Positions 33,700-42,460 of a stretch of 42,832 nt of DNA are shown here, in pieces (position 1 is the stretch's first letter; each line of letters begins with the position of its first letter). The position numbers were made by a program, and so were the translations under genes. The DNA comes from a bacterium. Its GTDB lineage: Bacteria; Oederibacteriota; JAAXVQ01; JAUVAV01. The stretch is taken from NCBI GenBank assembly GCA_021108215.1, contig JAIORK010000022.1, positions 1 through 42,832 on the forward strand, written 5' to 3'. The notes below the pieces were generated by a model. That model searched no databases. It saw only the letters and a program-made list of their open reading frames with translations, and was not told the origin of the DNA.

Positions 33700-35586
33700 T
33701 TATCTCATCACAGCCAGCTTGATCGTCTGCTTCTCTTTACTGTTAAAATAAACTTTGGCCAGATAAATCCCCGGCGCGATATCCGCGCAATTCCAGATAA
33801 GTACTTGTCCTCGACCGGCCGGCATGCTTTCCTTGAGCTTGGCAATACGTTCACCAGTCAGATTATATATATTTATTTCTACATCTGTGGCTTTGTCCAG
33901 GTGCATTAAAAATTTCATCTGCTTTTGCGCGGGATTGGGATAGGCCAGCACTGCCTTGCCTTTCAGGTCTATGTTGGCCAAACCTGAGGTTTGGGTCACA
34001 GTTGGTGTTAACGTGATAGTTGCTGTTGGTGTGGCTGTCGGACTAACAGTCAAAGTAGGTGTTATTGTTGCTGTTAGCGTGACTGTCGGACTCATAGTCG
34101 AGGTAGCTGTTAGAGGGGGTTCTGGGCCGGTTCGCATATCGGCGTTTCCTTCCAGGTTGCCTTTGGAAATCCTGAACCACGGACTGTGTAGTTGACCATT
34201 GTTTACTTGGGCTGGATCATACAGCAGCCGAGCTCGCCAATAATAGGCTTGAAGTGCATTGAGTCCACTGACTTGATATTCCATTTCAGCGCCGGGAACA
34301 CCCAAATCCGTATACCCTGCCTGCGTGTGCATTGTTCCCGATACCAGGGACTGCCCTGACTCAGCGATTTGTACCTGCAATCTGGCGCGTATACGACCCT
34401 GGGTCGAACGGCCAAAGAGACGTACACGAAAAGCTGTATTGCTTAACAAATCTGAAGCCATTCCCACAGGCATGATTAATTGCGAACCATCGGCTCTGGC
34501 CTGACGAGGGATAACTGACAGACCAACAGTATCATTACCATAGTACACAAAAGCACGGCCTTCATTACTCTCGCCATTGTCATATCGATTCGACCCCACT
34601 ATCACATCACTATAGCCATCTCCATTCACATCGCCGGCACCTGCAACAGATATGCCAAAATATGCATCCACTTGATCACTCTCGGCTGTCCAATTTGCTG
34701 TAGCAGCTAAACCTGAGCTGCTGCCATGATACACATAAGCACGACCTTCACCTGCCTCTCCATTTTGATAATAACGCGCTCCCACGATCACATCACCATA
34801 GCCATCTCCATTCACATCGCCGCTACTTGCCACAGAATTGCCAAAATATGCACTCGTTTGATCACTCTCGGCTGTCCAATTTGCTGTAGCAGTTAATCCT
34901 GAGCTGCTGCCATAATACGCATAGGCACGGCCTTCATTATTCTCGCCATTGTCATAACCATACGCTCCCACTATCACATCACTATAACCGTCTCCATTCA
35001 CATCACCTGCGCTTGCCACAGAACAACCAAACTCTGCGCTAATTTGATCACTCTCTGCGGTCCAATTTGCTGTAGCAGCTAAACCTGAGCTGCTCCCATG
35101 ATACACATAAGCACGGCCTTCATCTGGCTCACCATTGTCATATCTATACGCCCCCACGATCACATCACTATAACCATCGCCATTCACATCGCCGGCACTG
35201 GCTACAGAATAACCAAACTCTGCATTCGCTTGATTACTCTCGGCTATCCAATTTGCTGTAGCAGCTAACCCTGAGATGCTGCCATGATAAATAAAAGCAC
35301 GGCCTTCATTACTCTCGCCATTGTCATAACAAAACGCTCCCACGATTACATCACTATACCCATCCCCATTCACATCGCCGGCACTGGCCACAGATAGGCC
35401 AAAATATGCATCCACTTGATCACTCTCGGCTGTCCAATTTGCTGTAGCAGCTAAACCTGAGCTGCTGCCATGATACACATAAGCACGACCTTCACCTGCC
35501 TCTCCATTTTGATAATAACGCGCTCCCACGATCACATCACCATACCCAAATAAAAGCACGGCCTTCATTACTCTCGCCATTGTCAT
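33700..35586 (-). pseudogene. C-terminal part of a frameshifted FG-GAP beta-propeller surface protein
   Basis: The frame continues the repeats of the gene at 35537-37819 after a break near 35546-35549: its true homology begins at GYGDVIVGARYYQNGE, and the preceding dozen residues are a shadow of the other frame. It has five further full or nearly full FG-GAP units of 62 residues (GDVNGDGYSDVIVGA...). A beta-sandwich-like region of about 130 residues follows, containing YYWRARLLYDPAQVN, which resembles Ig/fibronectin-like modules. Then come a Thr/Pro-rich linker and a sorting-type C-terminus (AYPNPAQKQMKFLMHL...IAPGIYLAKVYF). The first apparent start lacks an RBS. This tail is very like that of the beta-helix protein at the left edge. 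Confidence 0.8.
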
Positions 35587-37010
35587 AACAAAACGCTCCC
35601 ACGATTACATCACTATAACCATCTCCATTCACATCTCCGGCACTGGCCACAGATAGGCCAAAATATGCACTCGTTTGATCACTCTCGGCTGTCCAGGCGG
35701 CTGTATTTGCCAGCCCTGTGCTGCTGCCATGATACACATAGGCACGGCCTTCATTTGTCTGGCCATTGTCATATCGACGCGCTCCCACGATTACATCGCT
35801 ATACCCATCTCCATTCACATCTCCGGCACTGGCCACAGATCTGCCAAACTCTGCGCTAATTTGATCACTCTCTGCTGTCCAATCCGCTGTATTTGCCAGC
35901 CCTGAGCTGCTGCCTTGATACACATAAGCACGGCCTTCATTTGTCTGGCCATTGTCATAATAGTAAGCTCCCACGATCACATCACTATAACCATCCCCAT
36001 TCACATCGCCCGCACTTGCCACAGATATGCCAAAATATGCGAGAGTTTGATCACTCTCTGCTGTCCAGGCAGCTGTATTTGCCAACCCTAAGCTGCTGCC
36101 TTGATACACAAAAACACGGCCTTCATTCTGCTCTCCATTGTTATAACCATACGCTCCCACGATCACATCACTATAACCATCTCCATTCACATCGCCGGCA
36201 CTAGCCACAGATATGCCAAACTCGGCATATGTTTGATCACTCTCGGCTGTCCAGGCAGCTGTACTTGCCAGCCCAAAGCTGCTGCCTTGATACACAAAAA
36301 CACGGCCTTCATCATCCGCGCCATTGTCATATAAATGCGCTCCCACTATCACATCACTATAACCATCCCCATTTACATCTCCGCTACTTGCCACAGATCT
36401 GCCAAAATAAGCATTCGCTTGATCGCCCTCGGCTGTCCAGGCAGCTGGATTTACCAGCCCTCCACTGCTACCATGATACACATAAGCACGGCCTTCATCT
36501 GTCTCGCCATTGTCATAACCATACGCTCCCACGATCACTTCACTATAACCATCTCCATTCACATCTCCGGCGCTTGCCACTGAACAACCAAAATATGCAT
36601 ATGTTTGATTACCCTCTGCTGTCCAATATGCTATGGCGACCAGCCCTGAGCTGCTGCCATGATACACATACGCACGGCCTTCATCTGTATGATCATCATC
36701 ATAAAAGGGCGCTCCCACGATCACATCACTATACCCATCTCCATTTACATCTCCGGCGCTTGCCACTGAATAACCAAAAGATGCATTCGCTTGATCACTC
36801 TCTGCGGTCCAGGCATCTGTAGCGGCTAATCCTGAGCTGCTGCCATGATACACATAAGCACGGCCTTCATCTGTATGACCATTGTCATATTCATACGCTC
36901 CCACGATCACATCACCATAACCATCCCCATTTACATCTCCGGCGCTTGCTACTGAATAACCAAAAGATGCATTCGCTTGATCACTCTCTGCTGTCCATCC
37001 GGGATTGGTC
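34561..37010 (-). repeat. 186-bp tandem repeat array encoding FG-GAP units
   Basis: About 13 units of 186 bp in total. Some are nearly identical: the stretch 35386-35530 matches 34650-34800 almost base for base, and 35549-35640 matches 35292-35390 closely. The frameshift lies between these two near-copies. Confidence 0.85.
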
Positions 37011-37819
37011 ATCAAGGGATCAATGACTATCGGATATTTTGCATTGGCATCCTGGTACGCTACAATGATCGTGTTTTCTTCCACTCTTATTTCCGAGGGC
37101 AATAACTTGTCTGTTGCATCTTTGACTTTTAATTGCCCATATCTCATGATAACTGCCTGATGCTCATCTACAAAATCAATGCTGCTGTGATCTGCTGCCA
37201 TTCGCAAGCACAAGCCCTCTATCCTGCAGGACTGAATCATTACCCAAGGATCGCTGCCGGAAGACTTTTTGGGACCTGCAACCGGCTTTTTATAAATGAC
37301 AAATCCTTGCTCTATGCCTTCGGGTTTGTTCTCATACCACTCTTTCATCTGCTTGCGATCATAGGTAACCATATTCCCTTGTACGCTTCTTTCGCCCTTA
37401 TCGACTGATTCCATGTTCCCCAGCCGGCCCATTTGATCAGTCTCCCATTGCCACTGCCATTTTTTGGTTTTGGATTTCTCTTCTTTTTCAGAGGATATTG
37501 TTCGCGGCTCAAATCCCACCTTGTTCTCATGCACAGTCATCCGGAAATTATGCTTTCGATTCGGCGCCTGGAGCAGGCCTTGTTTATTTTTGCTGAGCTC
37601 ATATTCCTGCGCTTTGATCTTTTCCATGGCTTGACTGAGCCACGCTTTATCTGCTCCGCCAGCCACGGCTTTTGGATCAATCGCAGGCTCGCTTAACTGC
37701 TTGGAATCTTGTGGCCTGTGATCGCTTTTTTGCACCACCATATAGGCGCCCAAACTGATCAGACCAACCACACTCACCATGATGATGATGGTTATAATTC
37801 GTTTAATGTTTACAGACAT
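35537..37819 (-). CDS. N-terminal part of FG-GAP repeat surface protein (frameshifted at its 3' end)
   Basis: 760 residues, with GGAGG before the ATG at 37819. An N-terminal hydrophobic segment (IITIIIMVSVVGLISLGAYMVV) serves as signal or anchor. About 230 residues form a globular region ending in KYPIVIDPLM, a phrase I associate with this protein class. Then come FG-GAP units of 62 residues, each with the calcium-binding loop DVNGDGYSD and the phrases VIVGA, EGRAYVYHGSS and WTAESDQ: seven complete units and an eighth cut at GRAFI, after which a wrong frame adds WVW and stops. FG-GAP units form seven-bladed integrin-like propellers. Together with 33700-35586 it would make one protein of about 1370-1410 residues. 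Confidence 0.82.
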   Translation of the reverse strand: MSVNIKRIITIIIMVSVVGLISLGAYMVVQKSDHRPQDSKQLSEPAIDPKAVAGGADKAWLSQAMEKIKAQEYELSKNKQGLLQAPNRKHNFRMTVHENKVGFEPRTISSEKEEKSKTKKWQWQWETDQMGRLGNMESVDKGERSVQGNMVTYDRKQMKEWYENKPEGIEQGFVIYKKPVAGPKKSSGSDPWVMIQSCRIEGLCLRMAADHSSIDFVDEHQAVIMRYGQLKVKDATDKLLPSEIRVEENTIIVAYQDANAKYPIVIDPLMTNPGWTAESDQANASFGYSVASAGDVNGDGYGDVIVGAYEYDNGHTDEGRAYVYHGSSSGLAATDAWTAESDQANASFGYSVASAGDVNGDGYSDVIVGAPFYDDDHTDEGRAYVYHGSSSGLVAIAYWTAEGNQTYAYFGCSVASAGDVNGDGYSEVIVGAYGYDNGETDEGRAYVYHGSSGGLVNPAAWTAEGDQANAYFGRSVASSGDVNGDGYSDVIVGAHLYDNGADDEGRVFVYQGSSFGLASTAAWTAESDQTYAEFGISVASAGDVNGDGYSDVIVGAYGYNNGEQNEGRVFVYQGSSLGLANTAAWTAESDQTLAYFGISVASAGDVNGDGYSDVIVGAYYYDNGQTNEGRAYVYQGSSSGLANTADWTAESDQISAEFGRSVASAGDVNGDGYSDVIVGARRYDNGQTNEGRAYVYHGSSTGLANTAAWTAESDQTSAYFGLSVASAGDVNGDGYSDVIVGAFCYDNGESNEGRAFIWVW

Positions 37820-37991
37820 TTGCTTTTCCTCCGGGATTTAAATTAATCATGGCAAGCAATGCCATCTTTGCCTTTCATTCCGTCTTTGGCAACGCCACCG
37901 GATCCGACCGACGGAACAATAAATAAGGTCGCTCGTATTTAGGATCAATATTTCAAGACCTGGGATGCCCCTGGTTTGACAGACACTTTAA
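37820..37991. other. Leader region of the FG-GAP gene
   Basis: About 170 bp without a gene. It must hold the promoter; TTGATC with a 17-nt spacer before TTATTTA on the minus strand is only a weak candidate. Confidence 0.25.
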
Positions 37992-38114
37992 TTACGCTGC
38001 AACCGGCTTTTTCTCTGCCTCTTCAGGCATGAAATAGTTTAGTGATTGGTGCAACCTTTGTCGATTATGAAATATTTCAATATATTCAAACATCTCTTTT
38101 TTGCATCTTCTCTC
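37992..38114 (-). pseudogene. C-terminal remnant of an IS3-family transposase (orfB type)
   Basis: 40 codons ending at a TAA at 37992. They read FEYIEIFHNRQRLHQSLNYF then MPEEAEKK, the standard C-terminal end of IS3/IS150-group transposases (YIExFYNxxRxHxxLxYxxPxx). It opens after a stop at 38115, and no further transposase sequence is visible upstream, so only the tail survives. Confidence 0.75.
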
Positions 38115-38160
38115 CTCACAAACGATTTGTCAAAATAAAATTCATTCTTTAATTGTCCGT

Positions 38161-38257
38161 GATCCGGGACGTTTATTAGTGTAGTGTCGCTTGAATAATT
38201 TTACATTTGTCATTGTGAGAAACGTTTTTTGTAATCCGGGACGTTGATTAGTGTAGT
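38161..38257 (+). repeat. Two diverged copies of the 33-bp repeat core joined to IS630-end-like sequence
   Basis: The core ATCCGGGACGTTGATTAGT (one mismatch in the first) occurs at 38162-38180 and 38234-38252, 72 bp apart. Each is followed by GTAGTGT, so that TAGTGTAGTGT matches the outer end of the IS630-type element at 2954. Orientation is opposite to the copies at 7379 and 12143. Confidence 0.75.
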
Positions 38258-38289
38258 GTGAGCATTTAGTCGAATTATTTGTATTTTGC

Positions 38290-38409
38290 CGTCATACCAA
38301 CGGAAGCCGGTATCCAGAAATCTGAATTTCAAAGCTTTTTGTGGTTCCCCCCGGGCAAGCCCGGGGGGCCCTATTCAGCGTCTGGACCCCGGTTTTCACC
38401 GGGGTGACG
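38290..38409. repeat. Long imperfect palindromic repeat of the CGTCAT...TGACG type
   Basis: It opens CGTCATACCAACGGAAGCCG and TATCCAGAA, closes TCTGGACCCCGGTTTTCACC and GGGGTGACG, and contains an inner CCCCCCGGGC/GCCCGGGGGG hairpin. Sequences of this kind are dispersed in many bacterial genomes. It lies 3' of the envelope operon and might also slow transcription. Confidence 0.65.
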
Positions 38410-38468
38410 AATAATACCAGAAACAGACTAATTGCTCAGTCTCCTAGGTTCCAATTACGGTTAACATA

Positions 38469-39134
38469 TCAAAATTTCAGATCCAAGCGTATTCCACGTT
38501 CATCCACGCCCAGATCCATTTTCAGTTTTTTACGTAATTGCTCATTTGAATCTTCCGTCGTCATCGCAGCATCGTACATTTCAATTCCTTTAACAATTAA
38601 AAAAGCCGGAAACAGCGACAATGACTTCAATGTCGGATCAATTCCTTCTATAGGTGCAAAAGCAACCACAAGACACAATATTTCCGGAACCATGAAAAAA
38701 AATCCCCGTCCCCAATCACCTGCATAAGCATGACCGGAAGAAGGCAAAAGTGCCGCGCAACTCATCGCCAGCATGGGTTCTTTCCTGTTCGCAGAGTAGA
38801 GACGGCAAGCTTCGCTTAAATTGTTTAAAGAAACCGTCCGCTCCGCCTCCCGCTGTTTTTCTCCTGTTTTTTTTATTTCCGTAAAATATTCCTTCCGCTC
38901 AACTGGTTGAATCTCCCTTCCCTTCGCAGGCATACTATCGGATACGTTTTGAATCCGCCGGGAATCCAAACCCCACATTTTGTCAGATCCGCCATGACGG
39001 AATTGGATGATTCCTTTTTTATTAACAATGATTTTAACATCACGAATATATAACCCGTCTTTTAGAATCAAATGTTCCGCACCGGTCATACTTGGCATAA
39101 TTAACAAACATATAATCCAAATTATTTTTTTCAT
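38469..39134 (-). CDS. Secreted or membrane-anchored protein of unknown function
   Basis: 221 residues with a signal peptide (MKKIIWIICLLIMPSMTGA). A short beta-rich part (LILKDGLYIRDVKIIVNKKG), a charged linker of about 50 residues and a C-terminal part follow. The latter has ALLPSSGHAYAGDWGRGFFF and a hydrophobic helix pair (ILCLVVAFAP, LFPAFLIVKGIEMYDA), reminiscent of the DUF5683-type motif (PGxGxxYxGxxxxG) found in envelope proteins of FCB bacteria. It is the last gene of the four-gene envelope operon, starting 14 nt after the PorV-like stop. Confidence 0.65.
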   Translation of the reverse strand: MKKIIWIICLLIMPSMTGAEHLILKDGLYIRDVKIIVNKKGIIQFRHGGSDKMWGLDSRRIQNVSDSMPAKGREIQPVERKEYFTEIKKTGEKQREAERTVSLNNLSEACRLYSANRKEPMLAMSCAALLPSSGHAYAGDWGRGFFFMVPEILCLVVAFAPIEGIDPTLKSLSLFPAFLIVKGIEMYDAAMTTEDSNEQLRKKLKMDLGVDERGIRLDLKF

Positions 39135-39148
39135 GCTTTCACCATTCC

Positions 39149-40084
39149 TTATCTTTTCTTGTTCTCCGGTCCATGAATATTGAGCGAAAGATAATGCTTC
39201 ATTCCCAATTCTCCCATCAGTCCAAGAGCGTAATCCAGTTGAAACGCGCCCAAACGCGCACCTAAACCAAAAGAAAAAGATTCTAAATCATACCCATATT
39301 TATATCCGATTCGCCCCTTCATTATTTCTCCCCAAGCAATTTCAATACCGGAATGCATCTGCAAAATATTAATATTCACAATATCCAAGGACGTCAGCAA
39401 ACAATAATCACCATTCCATTTAACTTGGTATGTCCCTCCGATTCCAACAGATAACGGCAATGAATCACCTACCTCTGAGTATTTCAATTGCGTCCCGATA
39501 TTTTGAACCACAACTCCCAAGGTGAATTTTTCATTCGGAGACACAAATAAACCACCAACATCTATAGCGAAAGCTCGTGCATGATATTCCTCGATCAAGG
39601 TCGAGTAAACCATTTTCGTTACAACGCCTAAAAACAGTTCCTTTAAATCCAAACCATATCCCAATGAAAACACAAAATCCTGTTCCGCGTTTGATATGCG
39701 AGAGCTTCCGTCATCGGCAATGAGTTCAATTTCCCCACCCTGAAAAGTTGCCAAACTTGCGCCCAGCGTTCCCTGAAAAAGCGGACTAACATAACCGAGA
39801 TAACCGTAATAAGTATCCATCAGGCTCCGGTTGTACATGAGACCTGTTTCCTGATGCACCAAACGTCCCAGCCCAGCCGGATTGTAATAAAGTGTCTGCA
39901 TATCATCCGCCACAGCTACATAAGCTTCACCCATACCCAATGCCCTCGCACTCATCCCCTGGGTTAATACTCGTGCGCCGCTTTCTCCCTGGTCGCTTCC
40001 CCAAACATTCAAAATCCCAAAAAATACACAAACGAGTGAAAAATATGTTAACAGAATATATTTTCGTGAAAATTTGCATCTCAT
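39149..40084 (-). CDS. PorV/PorQ-family outer-membrane beta-barrel protein
   Basis: 311 residues from the ATG at 40084, preceded by AAGGGA; the frame's earlier start lacks an RBS. A signal peptide (ILLTYFSLVCVFFGILNVWGS) is followed by the family hallmark GARVLTQGMSARALGMGEAYVAVADD and YYNPAGLGRL, then alternating beta strands (DTYYGYLGYVSPL, FVFSLGYGLDLKELF) to a C-terminal strand. PorV/PorQ-type proteins belong to or resemble parts of the type IX secretion system and the FadL-like UPF0164 group. It sits directly after a secreted protein with a sorting-type tail, which fits an export or anchoring role. Confidence 0.82.
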   Translation of the reverse strand: MRCKFSRKYILLTYFSLVCVFFGILNVWGSDQGESGARVLTQGMSARALGMGEAYVAVADDMQTLYYNPAGLGRLVHQETGLMYNRSLMDTYYGYLGYVSPLFQGTLGASLATFQGGEIELIADDGSSRISNAEQDFVFSLGYGLDLKELFLGVVTKMVYSTLIEEYHARAFAIDVGGLFVSPNEKFTLGVVVQNIGTQLKYSEVGDSLPLSVGIGGTYQVKWNGDYCLLTSLDIVNINILQMHSGIEIAWGEIMKGRIGYKYGYDLESFSFGLGARLGAFQLDYALGLMGELGMKHYLSLNIHGPENKKR

Positions 40085-40116
40085 GACTTTCCCTTTCAGC
40101 AAAGTGTAGCAATCCC

Positions 40117-41442
40117 TCATTTGATAATACATATTTTTTTAGTTTGCCGCCATCCCGGAGCTTCAAGATGCAGCAGGTATATGCCACTGGCCACAAACGT
40201 TCCTCGCGTATTTCTGCCATCCCAGGTTTCAACATGCGCACCGCCCGCCTGTCTGGAACCATCAACGACTGTTCTGACCAACACACCATCCACAGTATAT
40301 ATTTTGATACTGATCTTCCCGGGAGAAGCAATATTATATAAAATAGTCACTTCTTCCCCTTTTATGGGATGACATTCATTATGTACAAGCCGCAAGGAAT
40401 TATTTCCAATCGCAGTTTGAGCATTCGCCGCATTTTTCGTAGGTCCGTTAAGCGGATAAGCGATTCCCGAAAGAATGGAATTGTAATACCCGGTACGGTC
40501 AGTGATGTACCAAACAGCACTTAAAACATCCAAACTGGAATAGTCATGTTGATTGGCATATTGAATACCCTTTCGTACCCAATATGCCCAATGATTAGAT
40601 GTCTCACTAGTCCAGGGCTGCCCGAAAGTCTGGCCGTCACTCGGAATACCTTTATGCGCATCCGTGCAATAGGCACTGATATAATGCGCGCAGCCATTTA
40701 AAGCGGTGGTGCTATCACCCACCACCAAATCCTGATCACTATCATCTGTTGAATCGACAATATAGCCTTCGTAATTGGTACCGGATTGATACACAACAGA
40801 GATGAGTGATTTTTCCCCAACATAATTACTGGTTCCATAAAAGACTTGTTCCCGACCAATTTCTGAGTATGTGGGAAAATGGTAAAATGTTATATGACCA
40901 CTTCCAAACTTATTCCTTAGCCAGCTCAGATACCCATCAATTGTAAGGTCATTATGATCTCCAGAATGAGCTGCCAACAAGACATTTCCACCATTTCCGG
41001 TTGCAACAATTGCAGCGTGACTATATATATCGTCATCACGGCCAAAAATCACGACATCCCCCGGCGATAAATTGAAGGGTGCTTGACCCGCATTTTCCCC
41101 AAAAGTAACTTCAGCATGTTGGAAATTCTTTAAATGCGCATGAAGAGAATCACACCAGGTTATCGTTCCACCTATACCAATATGACCCGAAGGTATATTT
41201 CCGTCTTGAACCAAATCCATCCCACCATCAATTAAGCATTGTGATACAAAATTCGCACAGTCACCGCCTACATTTGAATAGTCCGCGTAATCTCTTGTAT
41301 TTCTTCCATCCCACCATTTATTTGCATAATACACAGCTTCCTCGAAATTATATGCATTTGCGAGTGGTGTCAAAAATAATATCAGCAATAGAATTGATAG
41401 TGATTTTCGAAAATACTTTTTCTTGATCCAAAAAAATATCAT
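40117..41442 (-). CDS. Secreted amidase-like protein with C-terminal sorting-type domain
   Basis: 441 residues. A signal peptide ends PLANA. The Amidase_6-like domain starts YNFEEAVYYANKWWDGRNTR and has the catalytic Cys62 in GGDCANFVSQCL and His142 in IYSHAAIV within a papain-like (CHAP/NlpC-related) fold. A middle region of about 180 residues includes a second GCAHYISAYC segment. The C-terminal about 85 residues have the FlgD-Ig pattern GKISIKIYTVDGVLVRT then ASGIYLLHLEAPG. It probably cleaves peptide or amide bonds at the cell surface or outside. It starts 1 nt after the HEAT gene stop. Confidence 0.82.
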   Translation of the reverse strand: MIFFWIKKKYFRKSLSILLLILFLTPLANAYNFEEAVYYANKWWDGRNTRDYADYSNVGGDCANFVSQCLIDGGMDLVQDGNIPSGHIGIGGTITWCDSLHAHLKNFQHAEVTFGENAGQAPFNLSPGDVVIFGRDDDIYSHAAIVATGNGGNVLLAAHSGDHNDLTIDGYLSWLRNKFGSGHITFYHFPTYSEIGREQVFYGTSNYVGEKSLISVVYQSGTNYEGYIVDSTDDSDQDLVVGDSTTALNGCAHYISAYCTDAHKGIPSDGQTFGQPWTSETSNHWAYWVRKGIQYANQHDYSSLDVLSAVWYITDRTGYYNSILSGIAYPLNGPTKNAANAQTAIGNNSLRLVHNECHPIKGEEVTILYNIASPGKISIKIYTVDGVLVRTVVDGSRQAGGAHVETWDGRNTRGTFVASGIYLLHLEAPGWRQTKKICIIK

Positions 41443-41443
41443 T

Positions 41444-42460
41444 CTATTTGCCCGCTATTTTTTTTATTAATTTCTCAGCTTTTCCGGATAAATAGCGATT
41501 GGAAGATTTTTTATATTTTTCAAGTATTGCCCGTTCCTTTTTTCCTTTTCCGCTCGCTATGGCAGACAACGCTGCCGAACGGACTGATTTTGTAATCATG
41601 GGATTAGAAACAATAGCTTCCAGCACCGGGATCGCTTTCCCCTTCCTTTCTGATTCCATCAATACACCACCTGCTCTTAAGCGCACAAATTCATCCACAT
41701 CATATAATGCCGGTTCAACTGCATCCAAAGCCTGTTCGCTCCCGATTTTTCCCAAATGCGTGATCGCTTTTCTTGGCAAAGATGCATTGCGAAAACTACT
41801 TGCATATTCTTCCCTTTTTTGTTCTTTGATTTTTCCGGAATATTGTTCCACTCTGTCTTCAACATCAATTTTCCATTTTTCAACGTTCTGTTTCTGTGCT
41901 ACTTCAGCCAATACTGCAAAAGCTTCGTCCGATTTGCCAAGTTTGACCAAAGCACCGGCTGCGGCCACCCGTGTTAGGTAGTCTTCGTGCGCAAGTGCTT
42001 CAATCAATACAGGAATCGCTTTCAAATCTCCGATGCTTCCCAGAGCTTTTGCTGAAGCAATCCGAATCTCGGCGCCATGATAAGTTGTCAACATATTACA
42101 AAGTAACGAAACTGATTTCATGCTTCGTGCAAAACCAAGCTGCATAATGGTTTCAGCATCAAACATATGAAGTGTTCCCAGTTCATACTTTTGTTTTAGA
42201 TATGCATAATTCCCATTTGCCGTCTGTTCAGCTTTCCTTCGCAATGTTTGTATATACTGCTTTTGTCGCTCCTCCCTGGACATTGCTTTTATACTCGCAT
42301 TTTGAATATGGTTTTTTTGTTTTTTGACTACTGTACGATTTTTTTTCTGAATCGCCTCTTCAAACGACATTTTCTGTCCGGCAAAAGCATAGACTGCCAA
42401 TGCCAGAACAAACACCAACACGCTATAGAGGATTACTTTTGTGGTTTTTTTTGATTTCAC
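41444..42460 (-). CDS. Signal-anchored HEAT-repeat protein
   Basis: 338 residues beginning at a GTG (42460) with AAGGAG 7 nt upstream. The hydrophobic segment VILYSVLVFVLALAVYAFA is a signal or anchor. A charged coiled-coil-prone stretch (about 30-90) follows, then HEAT/PBS-lyase-type repeats: EIRIASAKALGSIGDLKAIPVL, TRVAAAGALVKLGKS, AITHLGKIGSEQALDAVEPAL, FVRLRAGGVLMES, KSVRSAALSAIASGKG. Such repeats make protein-protein scaffolds. It is the first gene of the envelope operon. Confidence 0.82.
   Translation of the reverse strand: MKSKKTTKVILYSVLVFVLALAVYAFAGQKMSFEEAIQKKNRTVVKKQKNHIQNASIKAMSREERQKQYIQTLRRKAEQTANGNYAYLKQKYELGTLHMFDAETIMQLGFARSMKSVSLLCNMLTTYHGAEIRIASAKALGSIGDLKAIPVLIEALAHEDYLTRVAAAGALVKLGKSDEAFAVLAEVAQKQNVEKWKIDVEDRVEQYSGKIKEQKREEYASSFRNASLPRKAITHLGKIGSEQALDAVEPALYDVDEFVRLRAGGVLMESERKGKAIPVLEAIVSNPMITKSVRSAALSAIASGKGKKERAILEKYKKSSNRYLSGKAEKLIKKIAGK

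Noticed and set aside
35665-36822. Plus-strand His/Leu-rich ORFs with repeats
   Set aside because: Antisense of the 186-bp FG-GAP units; periodicity comes from the sense repeats.
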